Notes: a model not told the origin generated them from the sequence alone. A stretch of 64,000 bases of DNA from Propionibacteriales bacterium (GCA_026392455.1 JAPLCB010000008.1:186001-250000), one strand, 5' to 3'; positions 17,036 through 26,326 are shown, counted from the stretch's first letter. Numbers and translations are program-made.

Positions 17036-18148
17036 TCAGCAGGTGGCGAACAGGACCGGACCCTGGTTCAGCGCGCCGAGGAGGAAGCCGGTCTCCGAGC
17101 GCGGCCGGAGGACCAGCTGCACCGTCGCGCCGTCCGTCTTCGAGGACGTCAGGGTCAGGGTGTCGCTGAACGAGCCACCCATCCCGGGTGCCTCGCCGAC
17201 GATCAGCCGGGCCCGGGCCTCGAGGTTCGCCTTCGCCTGGTCGTCACTCTCGAACAGCTCGGAAACGGTGAACGTGCGGTCGGCCGCCATCGACATCACC
17301 AGCCCGGTCAGCGGTGAGACCTTGCCCGCCTCACGCACCAGACCGGCCGCCTGGGCCTTGTCCTGCTCCGACGCCTTGCTCATCGAGAGGTCACTGCACG
17401 CGAAGTCGCCGACCCAGAACTCCGCGCTCGCCGGTTCGTCGACCGAGTCGACGATCTCCCGGGCGGAGTCGGACTCCCCCAGGGACCGCTTCTTGCCGCG
17501 GACCACGTCGACGGCGTGCTGGACGTACTCGTGGCTCTCGCTGGTGACCACGAGGTGCTCGTCGTCGAGGACGGCGGCGTACTGAAGCTTCGGGGTCAGG
17601 GTGCCGTCCAGGGCGGCGATCAGGTCGATCCCGCCGTCCCAGACACCGTTCGCACCGGAGGGCTTGGTGAAGCCGATGTCGGCGAGATGGTCCCGGACCG
17701 TGTCGAGGTCGAGGTCGTCGGGGAGCCGGACCACCATGGCGGCGCCGTCCGCGGCCTGGGAGTAGGCCTCCCACTCGATGGTCGCCGGGGAGAAGCCGAA
17801 GTACTTCTGCAGCGCCACCGAGGAGTCCTCGATGCTCGAGGACGCCGAGAGATCGGTGTCGTAGGCCCGGGTGATCATGTCGTCGATCTGCGCCGGGTCG
17901 GGGTCCGCGCCGAGGTCGGCGCCCAGCGCCCCGCGCACCTTCGCCCAGTCGGTGAACGAGACCCGGTCGACCTCACCGGGGACGACGTCGAGCGCCTCGC
18001 TGAACCGGGTCCGGTTCTCCAGCAGGGGCGCGATCCCGACCGCGTTCAGGACCGGTGCCGCCGGACCGCCGAAAAGCACCGTGCCCGCCAGCGCCACCAG
18101 TGCCGTTGCACCAGCGACGTATCCAACGACACGTCCACGATTGACCAC
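17036..18148 (-). CDS. DUF3352 secreted/membrane-anchored protein
   Basis: 370 residues from a GTG at 18148. One N-terminal membrane segment (VVGYVAGATALVALAGTVLF), then a large external domain with no catalytic motif that I recognise. Two cysteines near the end (FACSDLSM and the terminal ATC) might pair. The pattern of VPGEVDRVSFTDWAKV, then FGFSPATIEWEAYSQ, then SREIVDSVDEPA matches DUF3352, a family of unknown function. It is divergent from the Nudix gene across 50 bases. Confidence 0.78.
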   Translation of the reverse strand: MVNRGRVVGYVAGATALVALAGTVLFGGPAAPVLNAVGIAPLLENRTRFSEALDVVPGEVDRVSFTDWAKVRGALGADLGADPDPAQIDDMITRAYDTDLSASSSIEDSSVALQKYFGFSPATIEWEAYSQAADGAAMVVRLPDDLDLDTVRDHLADIGFTKPSGANGVWDGGIDLIAALDGTLTPKLQYAAVLDDEHLVVTSESHEYVQHAVDVVRGKKRSLGESDSAREIVDSVDEPASAEFWVGDFACSDLSMSKASEQDKAQAAGLVREAGKVSPLTGLVMSMAADRTFTVSELFESDDQAKANLEARARLIVGEAPGMGGSFSDTLTLTSSKTDGATVQLVLRPRSETGFLLGALNQGPVLFATC

Positions 18149-18199
18149 GACGACTACCCCAATTGCTCGACTCCCGGTGAGACTAGCGTCATGGCCTCG

Positions 18200-19096
18200 A
18201 TGGACCAGCCCGATTCCAGCCCACCGCTGGCTGCCGGCCCTGATGTGACAGCTGCTGGCGCCGTCGTCGTCCGCAAGGCGGGCGGCGCCGAGGTCCTCCT
18301 GGTGCACCGTCCCAAGTACGACGACTGGTCGTGGCCGAAGGGCAAGCAGGAACCCGGCGAGCACGTCACCACCACGGCCGTCCGCGAGGTCCTCGAGGAG
18401 AGCGGGGTCGAGATCCGGCTGACCCGGCCGCTGGCGCCGCAGGCGTACGTCGTGTCCGGCGGCCGGATGAAGAAGGTGCACTACTGGGTCGGACGGGTGG
18501 TCGGGGACGCCGACGTCACCGGCTACCCACCGAACGCCGAGATCGACGACCTCGGTTGGTTCAGCTTCGACAAGGCCAGGGAGCGGCTGACCTACGCCGA
18601 CGACGTGGACCTGCTCGACCAGGCCGAGGCCCGGCACAAGAACACCGCGACCCTGGTCGTGCTGAGGCACGCCCGGGCCGTCAAGCGCGGGACCTGGCAG
18701 GGCCACGATGACGATCGGCCGCTGACCACCGTCGGCCGGGAGCAGGCGCGCAGCCTGATCCCGGTGCTCTCGGCGTACGGGATCACCCGGGTGGTGACCT
18801 CGGACAGCCAGCGCTGCCTGCGCACGGTCAGTCCCTATGCCCGCGACCACGTCCTGTCCCTCGAGGCCGACCCGGGCCTCAACGAGGTCGACGCGACCCC
18901 GGTGACCATCAGGAACGCGATCAAGAGCCTGCTCGGGTCCCGGGAGAACGCCGTGCTCTGCAGCCACCGACCGGTGCTGCCGCAGGTCTTCGACGTGCTG
19001 GGGATCGCGGAGGAACCGCTCGGTCCCGGAGAGATGGTCGTCTGCCACCACCGCAAGGGCGCCGTGGTCGCGACGGAGCGCTACCTTGTTCGTTAG
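18200..19096 (+). CDS. mutT1: Nudix hydrolase fused to histidine phosphatase (MutT1-like)
   Basis: About 298 residues. The Nudix box GKQEPGEHVTTTAVREVLEESGV is complete. The C-terminal domain starts LVVLRHARAVKRGTWQ, the RHG-type phosphatase motif, with a later CSHRPVLPQV. The same fusion in mycobacteria (MutT1, also next to ppk) degrades 8-oxo-GTP and diadenosine polyphosphates. Two ATGs are possible. A TAGCGT box at 18184-18189 leaves only one base before the first ATG (18191), so I prefer 18200 as a leaderless start. Confidence 0.85.
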   Translation: MDQPDSSPPLAAGPDVTAAGAVVVRKAGGAEVLLVHRPKYDDWSWPKGKQEPGEHVTTTAVREVLEESGVEIRLTRPLAPQAYVVSGGRMKKVHYWVGRVVGDADVTGYPPNAEIDDLGWFSFDKARERLTYADDVDLLDQAEARHKNTATLVVLRHARAVKRGTWQGHDDDRPLTTVGREQARSLIPVLSAYGITRVVTSDSQRCLRTVSPYARDHVLSLEADPGLNEVDATPVTIRNAIKSLLGSRENAVLCSHRPVLPQVFDVLGIAEEPLGPGEMVVCHHRKGAVVATERYLVR

Positions 19097-19173
19097 ATCC
19101 AGGACCTGCACGACGTGACGGGCGTCTCCTCCCCCGTGGTTTACGCTCAGCCACGACTACATAGCCGTTTCTC

Positions 19174-19195
19174 GTTCACCTTCCGTTCACCTGCG
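19174..19195 (+). promoter_or_regulatory. PHO box (PhoP site) upstream of pstS
   Basis: GTTCACCTTCC (19174-19184) and GTTCACCTGCG (19185-19195) are two perfect 11-base direct units, the standard actinobacterial PhoP-binding arrangement. It lies 72 bases before the pstS start. The rest of the 19097-19266 gap holds the promoter and an AGGAG site at 19256-19260. Confidence 0.85.
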
Positions 19196-19266
19196 ACCGA
19201 CGGACGTGTCACTTCGCATTCCTAGGTTCCGAAGTGACAAACTGTCAAAGACAACAGGAGATTCAA

Positions 19267-20325
19267 GTGAACCGCTCCCTTCGACGCGTCGCCGTGTCCG
19301 GCATCGCAGTCCTCACCCTCGGTCTCGCGGTGTCGGCCTGCGGCAGCGAGGACACCACCACGCTGAACGGCGCCGGCTCCAGCGCGCAGGACTCCGCCAT
19401 GAAGGCCTGGCGTGCCGGCTACCAGAAGAGCAACGACACGGTCACCGTGAACTACAACCCGGCAGGCTCCGGCGCCGGCGTCGAGCAGTTCATCGGCAAC
19501 TCGGTCGACTTCGCCGCCTCGGACTCAGCACTCGACGCCGACAAGGGCGAGATCGACAAGGCCAAGGAACGCTGCGGCGGCGTCAACGCCCTCGAGGTGC
19601 CCAGCTACGTCAGCCCGATCGCCGTCGTCTTCAGCCTCGACGGCGTGACCGACCTGAACCTGTCGGCCTCGACGATCGCCAAGATCTTCGACCTCAAGAT
19701 CACCAAGTGGAACGACCCGGCGATCGCCGCGGACAACGCCGGGGTCACCCTGCCGGACCTGGCGATCACCCCCGTCCACCGCTCGGACGAGTCGGGTACC
19801 ACCAAGAACTTCACCGACTACCTGAGCAAGGTGGCGCCGAAGGACTGGACCTACAAGGCCGACAAGGTCTGGCCGACCACCGAGGGTGAAGCCGCCAAGG
19901 GCACCTCCGGCGTCATCGCCGCGATCAAGTCCGGCAGCATCGGGTACGCCGACGAGAGCCAGGCCGGCGACCTGTCGCAGGCCAAGATCAAGGTCGGCGA
20001 CGCGTTCGTCGCCCCCAGCGCCGAGGGTGCAGCCATCGCGCTCGAGGCCTCTCCGGTCGACGACACCCGCGCCGAGGGCGACCTCGCCATCAAGGTGGAC
20101 CGTGAGACGACCGTCGCCAACGCCTACCCGCTGTTCCTGGTCTCGTACGTGATCGCGTGCCCGACCTACGACAGCGCCAAGGCCGACCTCATCAAGGGCT
20201 TCCTGAGCTACGTGGTCAGCGCCGACGGCCAGACCGCCGCTGCTGGTACCGCCGGCTCCGCCCCGCTCCCGGCCTCCCTGCAGACCAAGGCGGCCAGCAT
20301 CATCAACACCATCGCGGCCAAGTAA
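19267..20325 (+). CDS. pstS: Phosphate ABC transporter, substrate-binding lipoprotein
   Basis: 352 residues from the GTG at 19267 with AGGAG six bases upstream. A lipobox VSAC puts the lipidated Cys at residue 25. TTLNGAGSSAQDSAMKAW and YNPAGSGAGVEQF are the phosphate-binding loops, and TPVHRSDESGTTKNFTDYL the second lobe loop. It binds phosphate outside the membrane and delivers it to PstC/PstA. First gene of the pst operon. Confidence 0.95.
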   Translation: MNRSLRRVAVSGIAVLTLGLAVSACGSEDTTTLNGAGSSAQDSAMKAWRAGYQKSNDTVTVNYNPAGSGAGVEQFIGNSVDFAASDSALDADKGEIDKAKERCGGVNALEVPSYVSPIAVVFSLDGVTDLNLSASTIAKIFDLKITKWNDPAIAADNAGVTLPDLAITPVHRSDESGTTKNFTDYLSKVAPKDWTYKADKVWPTTEGEAAKGTSGVIAAIKSGSIGYADESQAGDLSQAKIKVGDAFVAPSAEGAAIALEASPVDDTRAEGDLAIKVDRETTVANAYPLFLVSYVIACPTYDSAKADLIKGFLSYVVSADGQTAAAGTAGSAPLPASLQTKAASIINTIAAK

Positions 20326-20348
20326 GACACGAGGGAAGTCACCTACTC

Positions 20349-21284
20349 GTGAGCACCACGACGACGAAGTCCGGATCGCCCAAGCGACGCTTGGGCGATC
20401 TGGTCTTCGCCAACCTGACCCGCGGCGCCGGCCTGATCATCCTGGTCGCGCTCGCCGGAGTCGCGGTCTTCCTGACCCTCGAAGGAGCCCCGGCGTTCTC
20501 GGCCGGTCCCAACGATCTCGGCGGCAAGTCCAACCTGCTCGCCTATGTCGCACCCCTCGTCTTCGGGACGCTGCTGGCTGCGGTGATCGCCCTGCTGATC
20601 GCGGTTCCGCTGGCCCTCGGGGTGGCACTGTCGATCTCGCACTACGCGCCCAAGCGGATCGCGTCGGTCATCGGCTACCTGGTCGACCTGCTGGCAGCAG
20701 TTCCGTCGGTCGTCTACGGCCTGTGGGGCATCGGTTTCCTCGGCCCCAAGATGGTCCCGATCTACGAGTGGCTCGCGGAGCACCTGAGCTGGATCCCGTT
20801 CTTCGCGGGTCCGGCCTCGAACACGGGCCGCACCATCTTCACCGCCTCCATCGTGCTGGCCCTGATGGTGCTGCCGATCGTCACCGCCATCACCCGCGAG
20901 ATCTTCGCGCAGACCCCGCGACTCAACGAGGAAGCGGCCCTGGCCCTCGGCGCCACCCGGTGGGAGATGATCCGGATGGCGGTCCTCCCGTACGGCCGTT
21001 CCGGGATCGTTTCCGCCGCGATGCTCGGCCTCGGCCGAGCTCTCGGCGAGACGATGGCGGTCGCGCTGGTGCTGTCGGCCAGCGGGGTCGTCACCTTCAA
21101 CCTGATCTCGTCGACGAACCCGTCGACCATTGCCGCCAACATTGCACTGACCTTCGCCGAGAGCAACGGCCTGGCCCGCAACGCGTTGATCGCGTCCGGC
21201 CTGGTGCTCTTCGTGATCACCTTCGTCGTCAACTTCTCGGCACGCGCGATCGTGGCCCGGTACGAACCTGGGAGCAAGAAGTGA
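20349..21284 (+). CDS. pstC: Phosphate ABC transporter permease PstC
   Basis: 311 residues from a GTG at 20349. Six membrane segments. The permease coupling motif is EEAALALGATRWEMIRMAVLP with the usual EAA...G spacing. It pairs with PstA and ends in GTGA overlap with it. Confidence 0.94.
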   Translation: MSTTTTKSGSPKRRLGDLVFANLTRGAGLIILVALAGVAVFLTLEGAPAFSAGPNDLGGKSNLLAYVAPLVFGTLLAAVIALLIAVPLALGVALSISHYAPKRIASVIGYLVDLLAAVPSVVYGLWGIGFLGPKMVPIYEWLAEHLSWIPFFAGPASNTGRTIFTASIVLALMVLPIVTAITREIFAQTPRLNEEAALALGATRWEMIRMAVLPYGRSGIVSAAMLGLGRALGETMAVALVLSASGVVTFNLISSTNPSTIAANIALTFAESNGLARNALIASGLVLFVITFVVNFSARAIVARYEPGSKK

Positions 21285-22354
21285 CCACCGAGCTCAGCGC
21301 CCCCCCGACCTCGAAGCCGCTGCGGTCGATCAAGCAGCCACGGCTGCCCAAGCAGGCTCCGCTGATCGCCGTTGCCGTCGCCGTCGCAGCAGGGGCCCTG
21401 CTCGGGCTCAGCCTCGGTTGGGGCCTGGCCCCGATCGTCGTCCTGGCCGGGCTGCTGTACGTCATCGGGCTGACCGTCTGGTCACGGATCGTCGAAACGC
21501 CCCGGGCCGCGACCGACCGGCTGATCACCTCGCTGGTCTGGGTCTCCTTGATCATTGCCCTGATCCCGCTGGTCTCGCTCCTGACCACGGTGATCACCAA
21601 GGGCGCACCGGCCATCACCGGCACCTTCCTGAGCACCTCGATGCGCGGCGTCATCTCCGGTCCGGGCGGGATCAACCACGCCATCATCGGGACCTTGCTG
21701 ATCACCCTCGGCGCGACGGTGATGGCAGTCCCGATCGGCCTGCTCACGGCCGTGTACCTGGTGGAGTACGGCCAGGGCTCGCGGCTGGCCGGGGCGATCC
21801 GCTTCCTCATCGACGTGATGACCGGCATCCCGTCCATCGTGGCCGGCCTCTTCGCCTACGCCCTGTTCTCCCTGATCCTGGGGCCGGGAACGTTCTTCGG
21901 CTTCGGGGGCAGCGTCGCGCTGACCATCCTGATGATCCCGATCGTGGTCCGGTCGTCCGAGGAGATGCTGAAGCTGGTCCCCTCGGACCTGCGGGAGGCG
22001 TCGTACGCCCTCGGTGTCCCGAAGTGGCGGACGATCCTGAAGGTCGTCGTCCCTACCGCGATGGCCGGCATCATCACTGGTATCACCCTGGCGATCGCCC
22101 GGGTGATCGGCGAGACCGCACCGCTGGTGATCGCTGCCGGTGTCACCGACTCGATCAACACCAATCTCTTCAGCGGCCAGATGACGAGCCTTCCGGTGTT
22201 CGTCTACAACAGCTACTCCAACCCGGGGAGCGAGGTCGACGTCGCCGTCCAGATGGCGTGGGGCGCGGCGCTCGTGCTGATCGTGATCGTCATGGGCCTG
22301 AACATCCTGGCGCGCGTCCTGGGCAAGATCCTCTCCCCCAAGACCGGACACTGA
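21281..22354 (+). CDS. pstA: Phosphate ABC transporter permease PstA
   Basis: 357 residues from the GTG at 21281 that overlaps the pstC stop. A longer than usual N-terminus adds two extra hydrophobic segments (about 25-70) before the conserved core. REASYALGVPKWRTILKVVVP is the coupling loop, and MTGIPSIVAGLFAY is typical of PstA. It ends 42 bases before pstB. Confidence 0.94.
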   Translation: MTTELSAPPTSKPLRSIKQPRLPKQAPLIAVAVAVAAGALLGLSLGWGLAPIVVLAGLLYVIGLTVWSRIVETPRAATDRLITSLVWVSLIIALIPLVSLLTTVITKGAPAITGTFLSTSMRGVISGPGGINHAIIGTLLITLGATVMAVPIGLLTAVYLVEYGQGSRLAGAIRFLIDVMTGIPSIVAGLFAYALFSLILGPGTFFGFGGSVALTILMIPIVVRSSEEMLKLVPSDLREASYALGVPKWRTILKVVVPTAMAGIITGITLAIARVIGETAPLVIAAGVTDSINTNLFSGQMTSLPVFVYNSYSNPGSEVDVAVQMAWGAALVLIVIVMGLNILARVLGKILSPKTGH

Positions 22355-22396
22355 GACAAGACCGTGCACCCACGAAACCAGCGAGGCTGAACACCC

Positions 22397-23176
22397 ATGG
22401 CCAAGAGCATCGACGTCTCTGACCTGAACATCTACTACAGCGACTTCCTGGCAGTCGAGGGCGTCAACATGACGATCAAGGCGCGGTCGGTGACTGCCCT
22501 GATCGGGCCGTCTGGCTGCGGCAAGTCGACCTTCCTGCGCACCCTGAACCGGATGCACGAGGTGATCCCCGGCGCTCGGGTCGAGGGCAAGGTGATGGTC
22601 GGCGGCCAGTCGCTCTACGACAGTGACGTGGACCCGGTCGAGGTTCGCCGGATGGTCGGGATGGTCTTCCAGCGGCCGAACCCGTTCCCGACGATGTCGA
22701 TCTACGAGAACGTGCTGGCCGGTGTCCGCCTGAACAGCAAGCGGATCTCCAAGAGCGATGCCGACGCACTGGTCGAGAAGTCCCTGCAGGGCGCCAACCT
22801 CTGGAACGAGGTCAAGGAGCGCCTCAACAAGCCGGGCATGGGCCTGTCCGGTGGCCAGCAGCAGCGGTTGTGCATCGCCCGCGCGATCGCCGTCGAACCG
22901 GAGATCCTGCTGATGGACGAGCCCTGCTCGGCACTGGACCCGATCTCGACCTCGGCCGTGGAGGACCTGATCCACGAGCTCAAGGAGCAGTACACGATCG
23001 TGATCGTGACCCACAACATGCAGCAGGCCGCCCGGGTCTCCGAGGACACCGCGTTCTTCAACCTCGCGGCCACCGGCAAGCCCGGCAAGCTGATCGAGAT
23101 GAACCCGACCAAGAAGATCTTCAGCGTTCCCGACGAAGAGGCCACCGAGGCGTACATCTCGGGTCGGTTCGGCTAG
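22397..23176 (+). CDS. pstB: Phosphate ABC transporter ATP-binding protein PstB
   Basis: 259 residues. Walker [10 protein letters not shown], signature LSGGQQQRL, Walker [13 protein letters not shown] and the His switch VTHNMQQA are all present. [17 protein letters not shown] is the PstB-specific Q-loop. It drives phosphate import with PstC/PstA. Last gene of the operon. I see no clear terminator in the 84 bases that follow. Confidence 0.96.
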   Translation: MAKSIDVSDLNIYYSDFLAVEGVNMTIKARSVTALIGPSGCGKSTFLRTLNRMHEVIPGARVEGKVMVGGQSLYDSDVDPVEVRRMVGMVFQRPNPFPTMSIYENVLAGVRLNSKRISKSDADALVEKSLQGANLWNEVKERLNKPGMGLSGGQQQRLCIARAIAVEPEILLMDEPCSALDPISTSAVEDLIHELKEQYTIVIVTHNMQQAARVSEDTAFFNLAATGKPGKLIEMNPTKKIFSVPDEEATEAYISGRFG

Positions 23177-23260
23177 GTCTGCGCGCTCGGTCCTGCTGCT
23201 CGGTCGGCGCCGAACGCTGCAAATGTCGCAGCCGGGGCTGGTGGGCCGTTCATCAGCCCC

Positions 23261-24139
23261 TCAGACGACATGTGCAGCCGCCCGGGCCCTCGTCACTGCC
23301 GCGGCCAGCACCTCGAGCACGTACGCAGGCCGGAACATCACCTGGGGCCAGCTGAATCGGACCACCACGAACCCGAGCGTGACGAGCAGGTTGTACCGCT
23401 CACAGTCCCGCGTCAGCGCAGAGCTGTCCCCGTGCCAGGCGAAGCTCTCGGCCTCGATCACGATTCCGGCCTCCAGGTCGACGAAGTCCGGTCGGACAGT
23501 GCGACCGTCGGGCAGTCGGATCCGGACCTGAGGTCGGACGTTCAAGCCTGGCACCGTCGCCGCCAGCGCATGCAGGACGGATTCGTACGCGTTCGCCGTG
23601 TCCTTGCTCGCCATCGCCGCGACGCCACGGGCGCGCGCTCGGCCCCGTCCGCGCATCTCCTCAGCGATCTCGCGCAGACCCCGACTTGAGACATCACCGC
23701 ACCGAAGCGCGCTCTCCACGATCGGAAGCGACTCCTCCAGTGGCAGCATCCGCATGCAGTCGACCAGGGTCCTACGCTTCGACGTGACCCCGTCATCGAC
23801 GTCGTGGTGCCGGAGGTCCGACCAGTGCGGAACCACGATCTCGCGCTCGGCCGCCGAGATGTGGCGGGTACGGGCAACAGTGACGTCCGGGAGTCGGGGA
23901 ACGGCCTTCTGCGCCCACCCGTGGACCTGGGCGGCGCTCCGCATCGAGAGCACGCCCTGGACCACGGCGGCCCTTCGGCGTACGTCCGACATGCCCGCGA
24001 TGACGTACCGTCCACGACCGACCCGCTCGATCGCGCCGGATCGATGGGCCCGTTCCACCGCCGTACGCCCGAAACGCCGCACCAGGTCAGCCCTCCGGCC
24101 GACCCCGCCGAGCGCATCGAGATGTCCAGTCAGGTCCAC
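23261..24139 (-). CDS. AbiEi-like winged-helix protein with DUF559 (Vsr-like) nuclease domain
   Basis: 292 residues. The first 120 residues look like the AbiEi antitoxin N-terminal winged helix (GGVGRRADLVRRFGRTAVERAHRSG, then VQGVLSMRSAAQVHGW). The C-terminal 110 residues are DUF559: RPDFVDLEAGIVIEAESFAWHG has the Asp, Glu and Glu of a PD-(D/E)XK-type fold, and NLLVTLGFVVVRFSWPQV closes it. Such genes are frequent orphans in actinobacteria. No toxin neighbour is seen. It interrupts the phosphate block between pst and pitA. Confidence 0.72.
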   Translation of the reverse strand: MDLTGHLDALGGVGRRADLVRRFGRTAVERAHRSGAIERVGRGRYVIAGMSDVRRRAAVVQGVLSMRSAAQVHGWAQKAVPRLPDVTVARTRHISAAEREIVVPHWSDLRHHDVDDGVTSKRRTLVDCMRMLPLEESLPIVESALRCGDVSSRGLREIAEEMRGRGRARARGVAAMASKDTANAYESVLHALAATVPGLNVRPQVRIRLPDGRTVRPDFVDLEAGIVIEAESFAWHGDSSALTRDCERYNLLVTLGFVVVRFSWPQVMFRPAYVLEVLAAAVTRARAAAHVV

Positions 24140-24270
24140 CCCGGGATGGTGGTCCCCGCCATGCCTGCGGCGTACCGCCCGATCGGGACCTGTGGTTAAC
24201 GGCCCCAGCGCCTGCGAATGTGGACACCGGCAGCCATGGGCCGAGCATCTTCATCACCAGCGACATTCGC

Positions 24271-24350
24271 CGTGACTGGGGCCTTCGCCGTAGCCGGGGC
24301 CGTGACCGGGGCCGTCGCCGGGGCCGTGACCGGGGCCGTCGCCGGGGTCA
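24271..24350. repeat. 12-base tandem repeat downstream of pitA
   Basis: GCCGTGACCGGG and GCCGTCGCCGGG alternate for about five units. They start with a degenerate unit at 24271 and end about 20 bases before the pitA stop. Apparent short frames across it (Ala-Val-Gly repeats) are by-products. It fills most of the 231-base gap 24140-24370. It could fold as a GC-rich termination region for pitA. Confidence 0.65.
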
Positions 24351-24370
24351 CCGGGACGACCCGCAGCAGG

Positions 24371-25390
24371 TCAGGGCAACTGGAGCACGAAGTGGCAGAA
24401 CCAGTAGACCAGGGCCGCTGCCAGACCGGCCGCCGGAAAGGTCAGCACCCATCCGGTGACGATCGTGCGGGCTACTCCCCAGCGCACCGCCGAGAAACGC
24501 TTGGTCGCGCCTGAGCCCATGATCGCCGAGGTGATCGTGTGGGTGGTCGAGATCGGTGCGTGGAAGACGAAGGCCGTCGTGTAGAGCACGCTGGCTCCGA
24601 CCGCCTCGGCCGCGAAGCCGCGGGCCGGGTCGAGGTGGATGATCTTGCGGCCCAGGGTGCGCATGATCCGCCATCCACCGGCGTACGTACCGGCCGAGAT
24701 GGCGCCGGCCGCTGCGATGATCACCCAGAGCGGGAGGTCGTCGCCATCGCTGGCATAACCGCCGGCGACCAGGGCCAGGAAGATCACGCCCATCGTCTTC
24801 TGGGCGTCCTGGAGACCGTGGCCGAGCGCGAGGGCGGCTGCCGAAACCGTCTGGGCGAGCCGGAAGCCCCGGAACACCTTGTGCGGGCTGCGACGCCGGA
24901 AGATCCACATGATCGAAAGCATCACGCCGAAGGCCGCGGCGAACCCGAACAGCGGCGACAGGAGCATCGGGATGACGACCTTGTCCAGGATCGTCTGCCA
25001 GTGCACCGCGATCCCGTCGGAGGAGAAGGCCGCAGCAGCAAGCGCGGCGCCGACCAGGCCACCGATCAGGGCGTGCGAGGACGAGGACGGCAGTCCGAAG
25101 TACCAGGTGATCAGGTTCCAGGTGATCGCGCCGAGCAGACCGGCCATCACGATGATCAGGCCGTGGCTGCCATCGGGAACGTCGATCGTGTCACTCACCG
25201 TGTGGGCGACCTGCTGCCCGAGCAGGGCCCCGATGAAGTTCATGACCGCAGCGAGGGTCAGGGCCACCCGGGGAGTCAGCGCCCGGGTCGAGACCGAGGT
25301 GGCGATCGCGTTGGCGGCGTCGTGAAACCCGTTCGTGTAGTCGAACGCCAGGGCCACCACAACCACCGCGATGACGATGGCAAGCTCCAC
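24371..25390 (-). CDS. pitA: Inorganic phosphate transporter (Pit family)
   Basis: 339 residues with about ten membrane segments. FDYTNGFHDAANAIATSVSTRAL is the N-terminal Pit signature and GASVLYTTAFVFHAPISTTHT the C-terminal repeat. A low-affinity cation-coupled phosphate carrier. It follows the DUF47 gene by 3 bases, the standard Pit partner arrangement. No PHO box is visible in front of the pair, unlike pst. Confidence 0.93.
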   Translation of the reverse strand: MELAIVIAVVVVALAFDYTNGFHDAANAIATSVSTRALTPRVALTLAAVMNFIGALLGQQVAHTVSDTIDVPDGSHGLIIVMAGLLGAITWNLITWYFGLPSSSSHALIGGLVGAALAAAAFSSDGIAVHWQTILDKVVIPMLLSPLFGFAAAFGVMLSIMWIFRRRSPHKVFRGFRLAQTVSAAALALGHGLQDAQKTMGVIFLALVAGGYASDGDDLPLWVIIAAAGAISAGTYAGGWRIMRTLGRKIIHLDPARGFAAEAVGASVLYTTAFVFHAPISTTHTITSAIMGSGATKRFSAVRWGVARTIVTGWVLTFPAAGLAAALVYWFCHFVLQLP

Positions 25391-25393
25391 CGG

Positions 25394-26011
25394 TCAGGAC
25401 TCCTTGACGTGGATCTGCTCAATAATGTTGGCGACCTTCTCGAACGCATCGATCGCGTGCTCGAGGGAGTCCACGATGTCCTTGAGCTTCATCACCTCGA
25501 GCGCCTCGTACTTGCCGCTGAACAGCTTGGCGAGGATGCGCCGGTAGGTCTTGTCGCCGGCGTTCTCCAGACGGTTGATCTCGATCCAGTACTCCTCGAG
25601 ATCCTTCATGCTCTGCAGCCGCGGCATCGACTCCGCCGTCAGCTCGGCGCACCGCTGGATGACCTCGATCTGCTCGGTCACACCCTCGGGGAGGTCGGTG
25701 ACCTCGTAGAGGTGCACCAGATCGACGACCTCCTCCATGTAGTCCATGACGTCGTCGAGACCGGAGGACAGCGAGTAGATGTCCTCGCGGTCGAAGGGGG
25801 TGACGAAGGTGCTGTTCACCCGGCGGACGACTTCGTGGGTGGTCTCGTCGGCCTGGTGCTCGGCCTCCCGCATCCGCACGGACAGCTCGGCGCGGTCCTT
25901 GCCCTCGTCGAGAAGTTCGGCGAGCAGGGCCGCACCGTTGACCAGGTGCGTCGCCTGCTCGGTGAGCAACGCGTAGAACGCGGTGTCGACAGGCTTGAAG
26001 CTGAACGCCAC
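25394..26011 (-). CDS. DUF47 PhoU-like phosphate transport regulator
   Basis: 205 residues from a GTG at 26011, with GGAG six bases before it. All-helical: AEHQADETTHEVVRRVNSTFVTPFDREDI, then LDDVMDYMEEVVDLVHLYEV. These are the metal-binding DUF47 signatures. DUF47 proteins act on or with Pit carriers in the cytoplasm. Cotranscribed with pitA. Confidence 0.9.
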   Translation of the reverse strand: MAFSFKPVDTAFYALLTEQATHLVNGAALLAELLDEGKDRAELSVRMREAEHQADETTHEVVRRVNSTFVTPFDREDIYSLSSGLDDVMDYMEEVVDLVHLYEVTDLPEGVTEQIEVIQRCAELTAESMPRLQSMKDLEEYWIEINRLENAGDKTYRRILAKLFSGKYEALEVMKLKDIVDSLEHAIDAFEKVANIIEQIHVKES

Positions 26012-26179
26012 AGTGAACTCCAGGAGAGCAGGATCGGAACGGCACACATGCTAGGTGCTGATCATGGCGGCAACGCAAGCCAGCGCACCACCCCGGTGCC
26101 CAGGGCGGACGTGCTGAGCGCAACCCGCGCCCGCACCGTAACCGGCGTCACGGGGACCTAGACCTTCCGGCCGGTCAGG

Positions 26180-26326
26180 TCAGGTCAGGCCGAGAAGCCG
26201 GTCGATCTCGTTGCTCGCCAAGGGCCCGTCGGACTCGTTCGCCGCCGCGATCAACGTGGCGGTCAGCTCGACCTCGACCAGCAGGTCAGCGTCCTCGAGC
26301 TCGACGTCGAGCGGGTCACCACTCAC
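26180..26326 (-). CDS. Small acidic protein, 48 aa
   Basis: A 48-codon frame starting at GTG 26326 with a strong CGGAGG six bases upstream. It begins MSGDPLDVELEDADLLVEVE and ends in NEIDRLLGLT. It is acidic (about 13 Asp/Glu) and probably forms two short helices joined by a loop (ANESDGP). I recall similar small proteins in other actinobacteria, ending in a short LLG helix, but know no function. The excellent ribosome site and the start-to-stop reading frame support a true gene. Confidence 0.65.
   Translation of the reverse strand: MSGDPLDVELEDADLLVEVELTATLIAAANESDGPLASNEIDRLLGLT

Noticed and set aside
24218-24514. Ala/Val/Gly-rich frames over the 12-base tandem repeat
   Set aside because: Pure products of the repeat, without start signal or ending in a gene-like domain.
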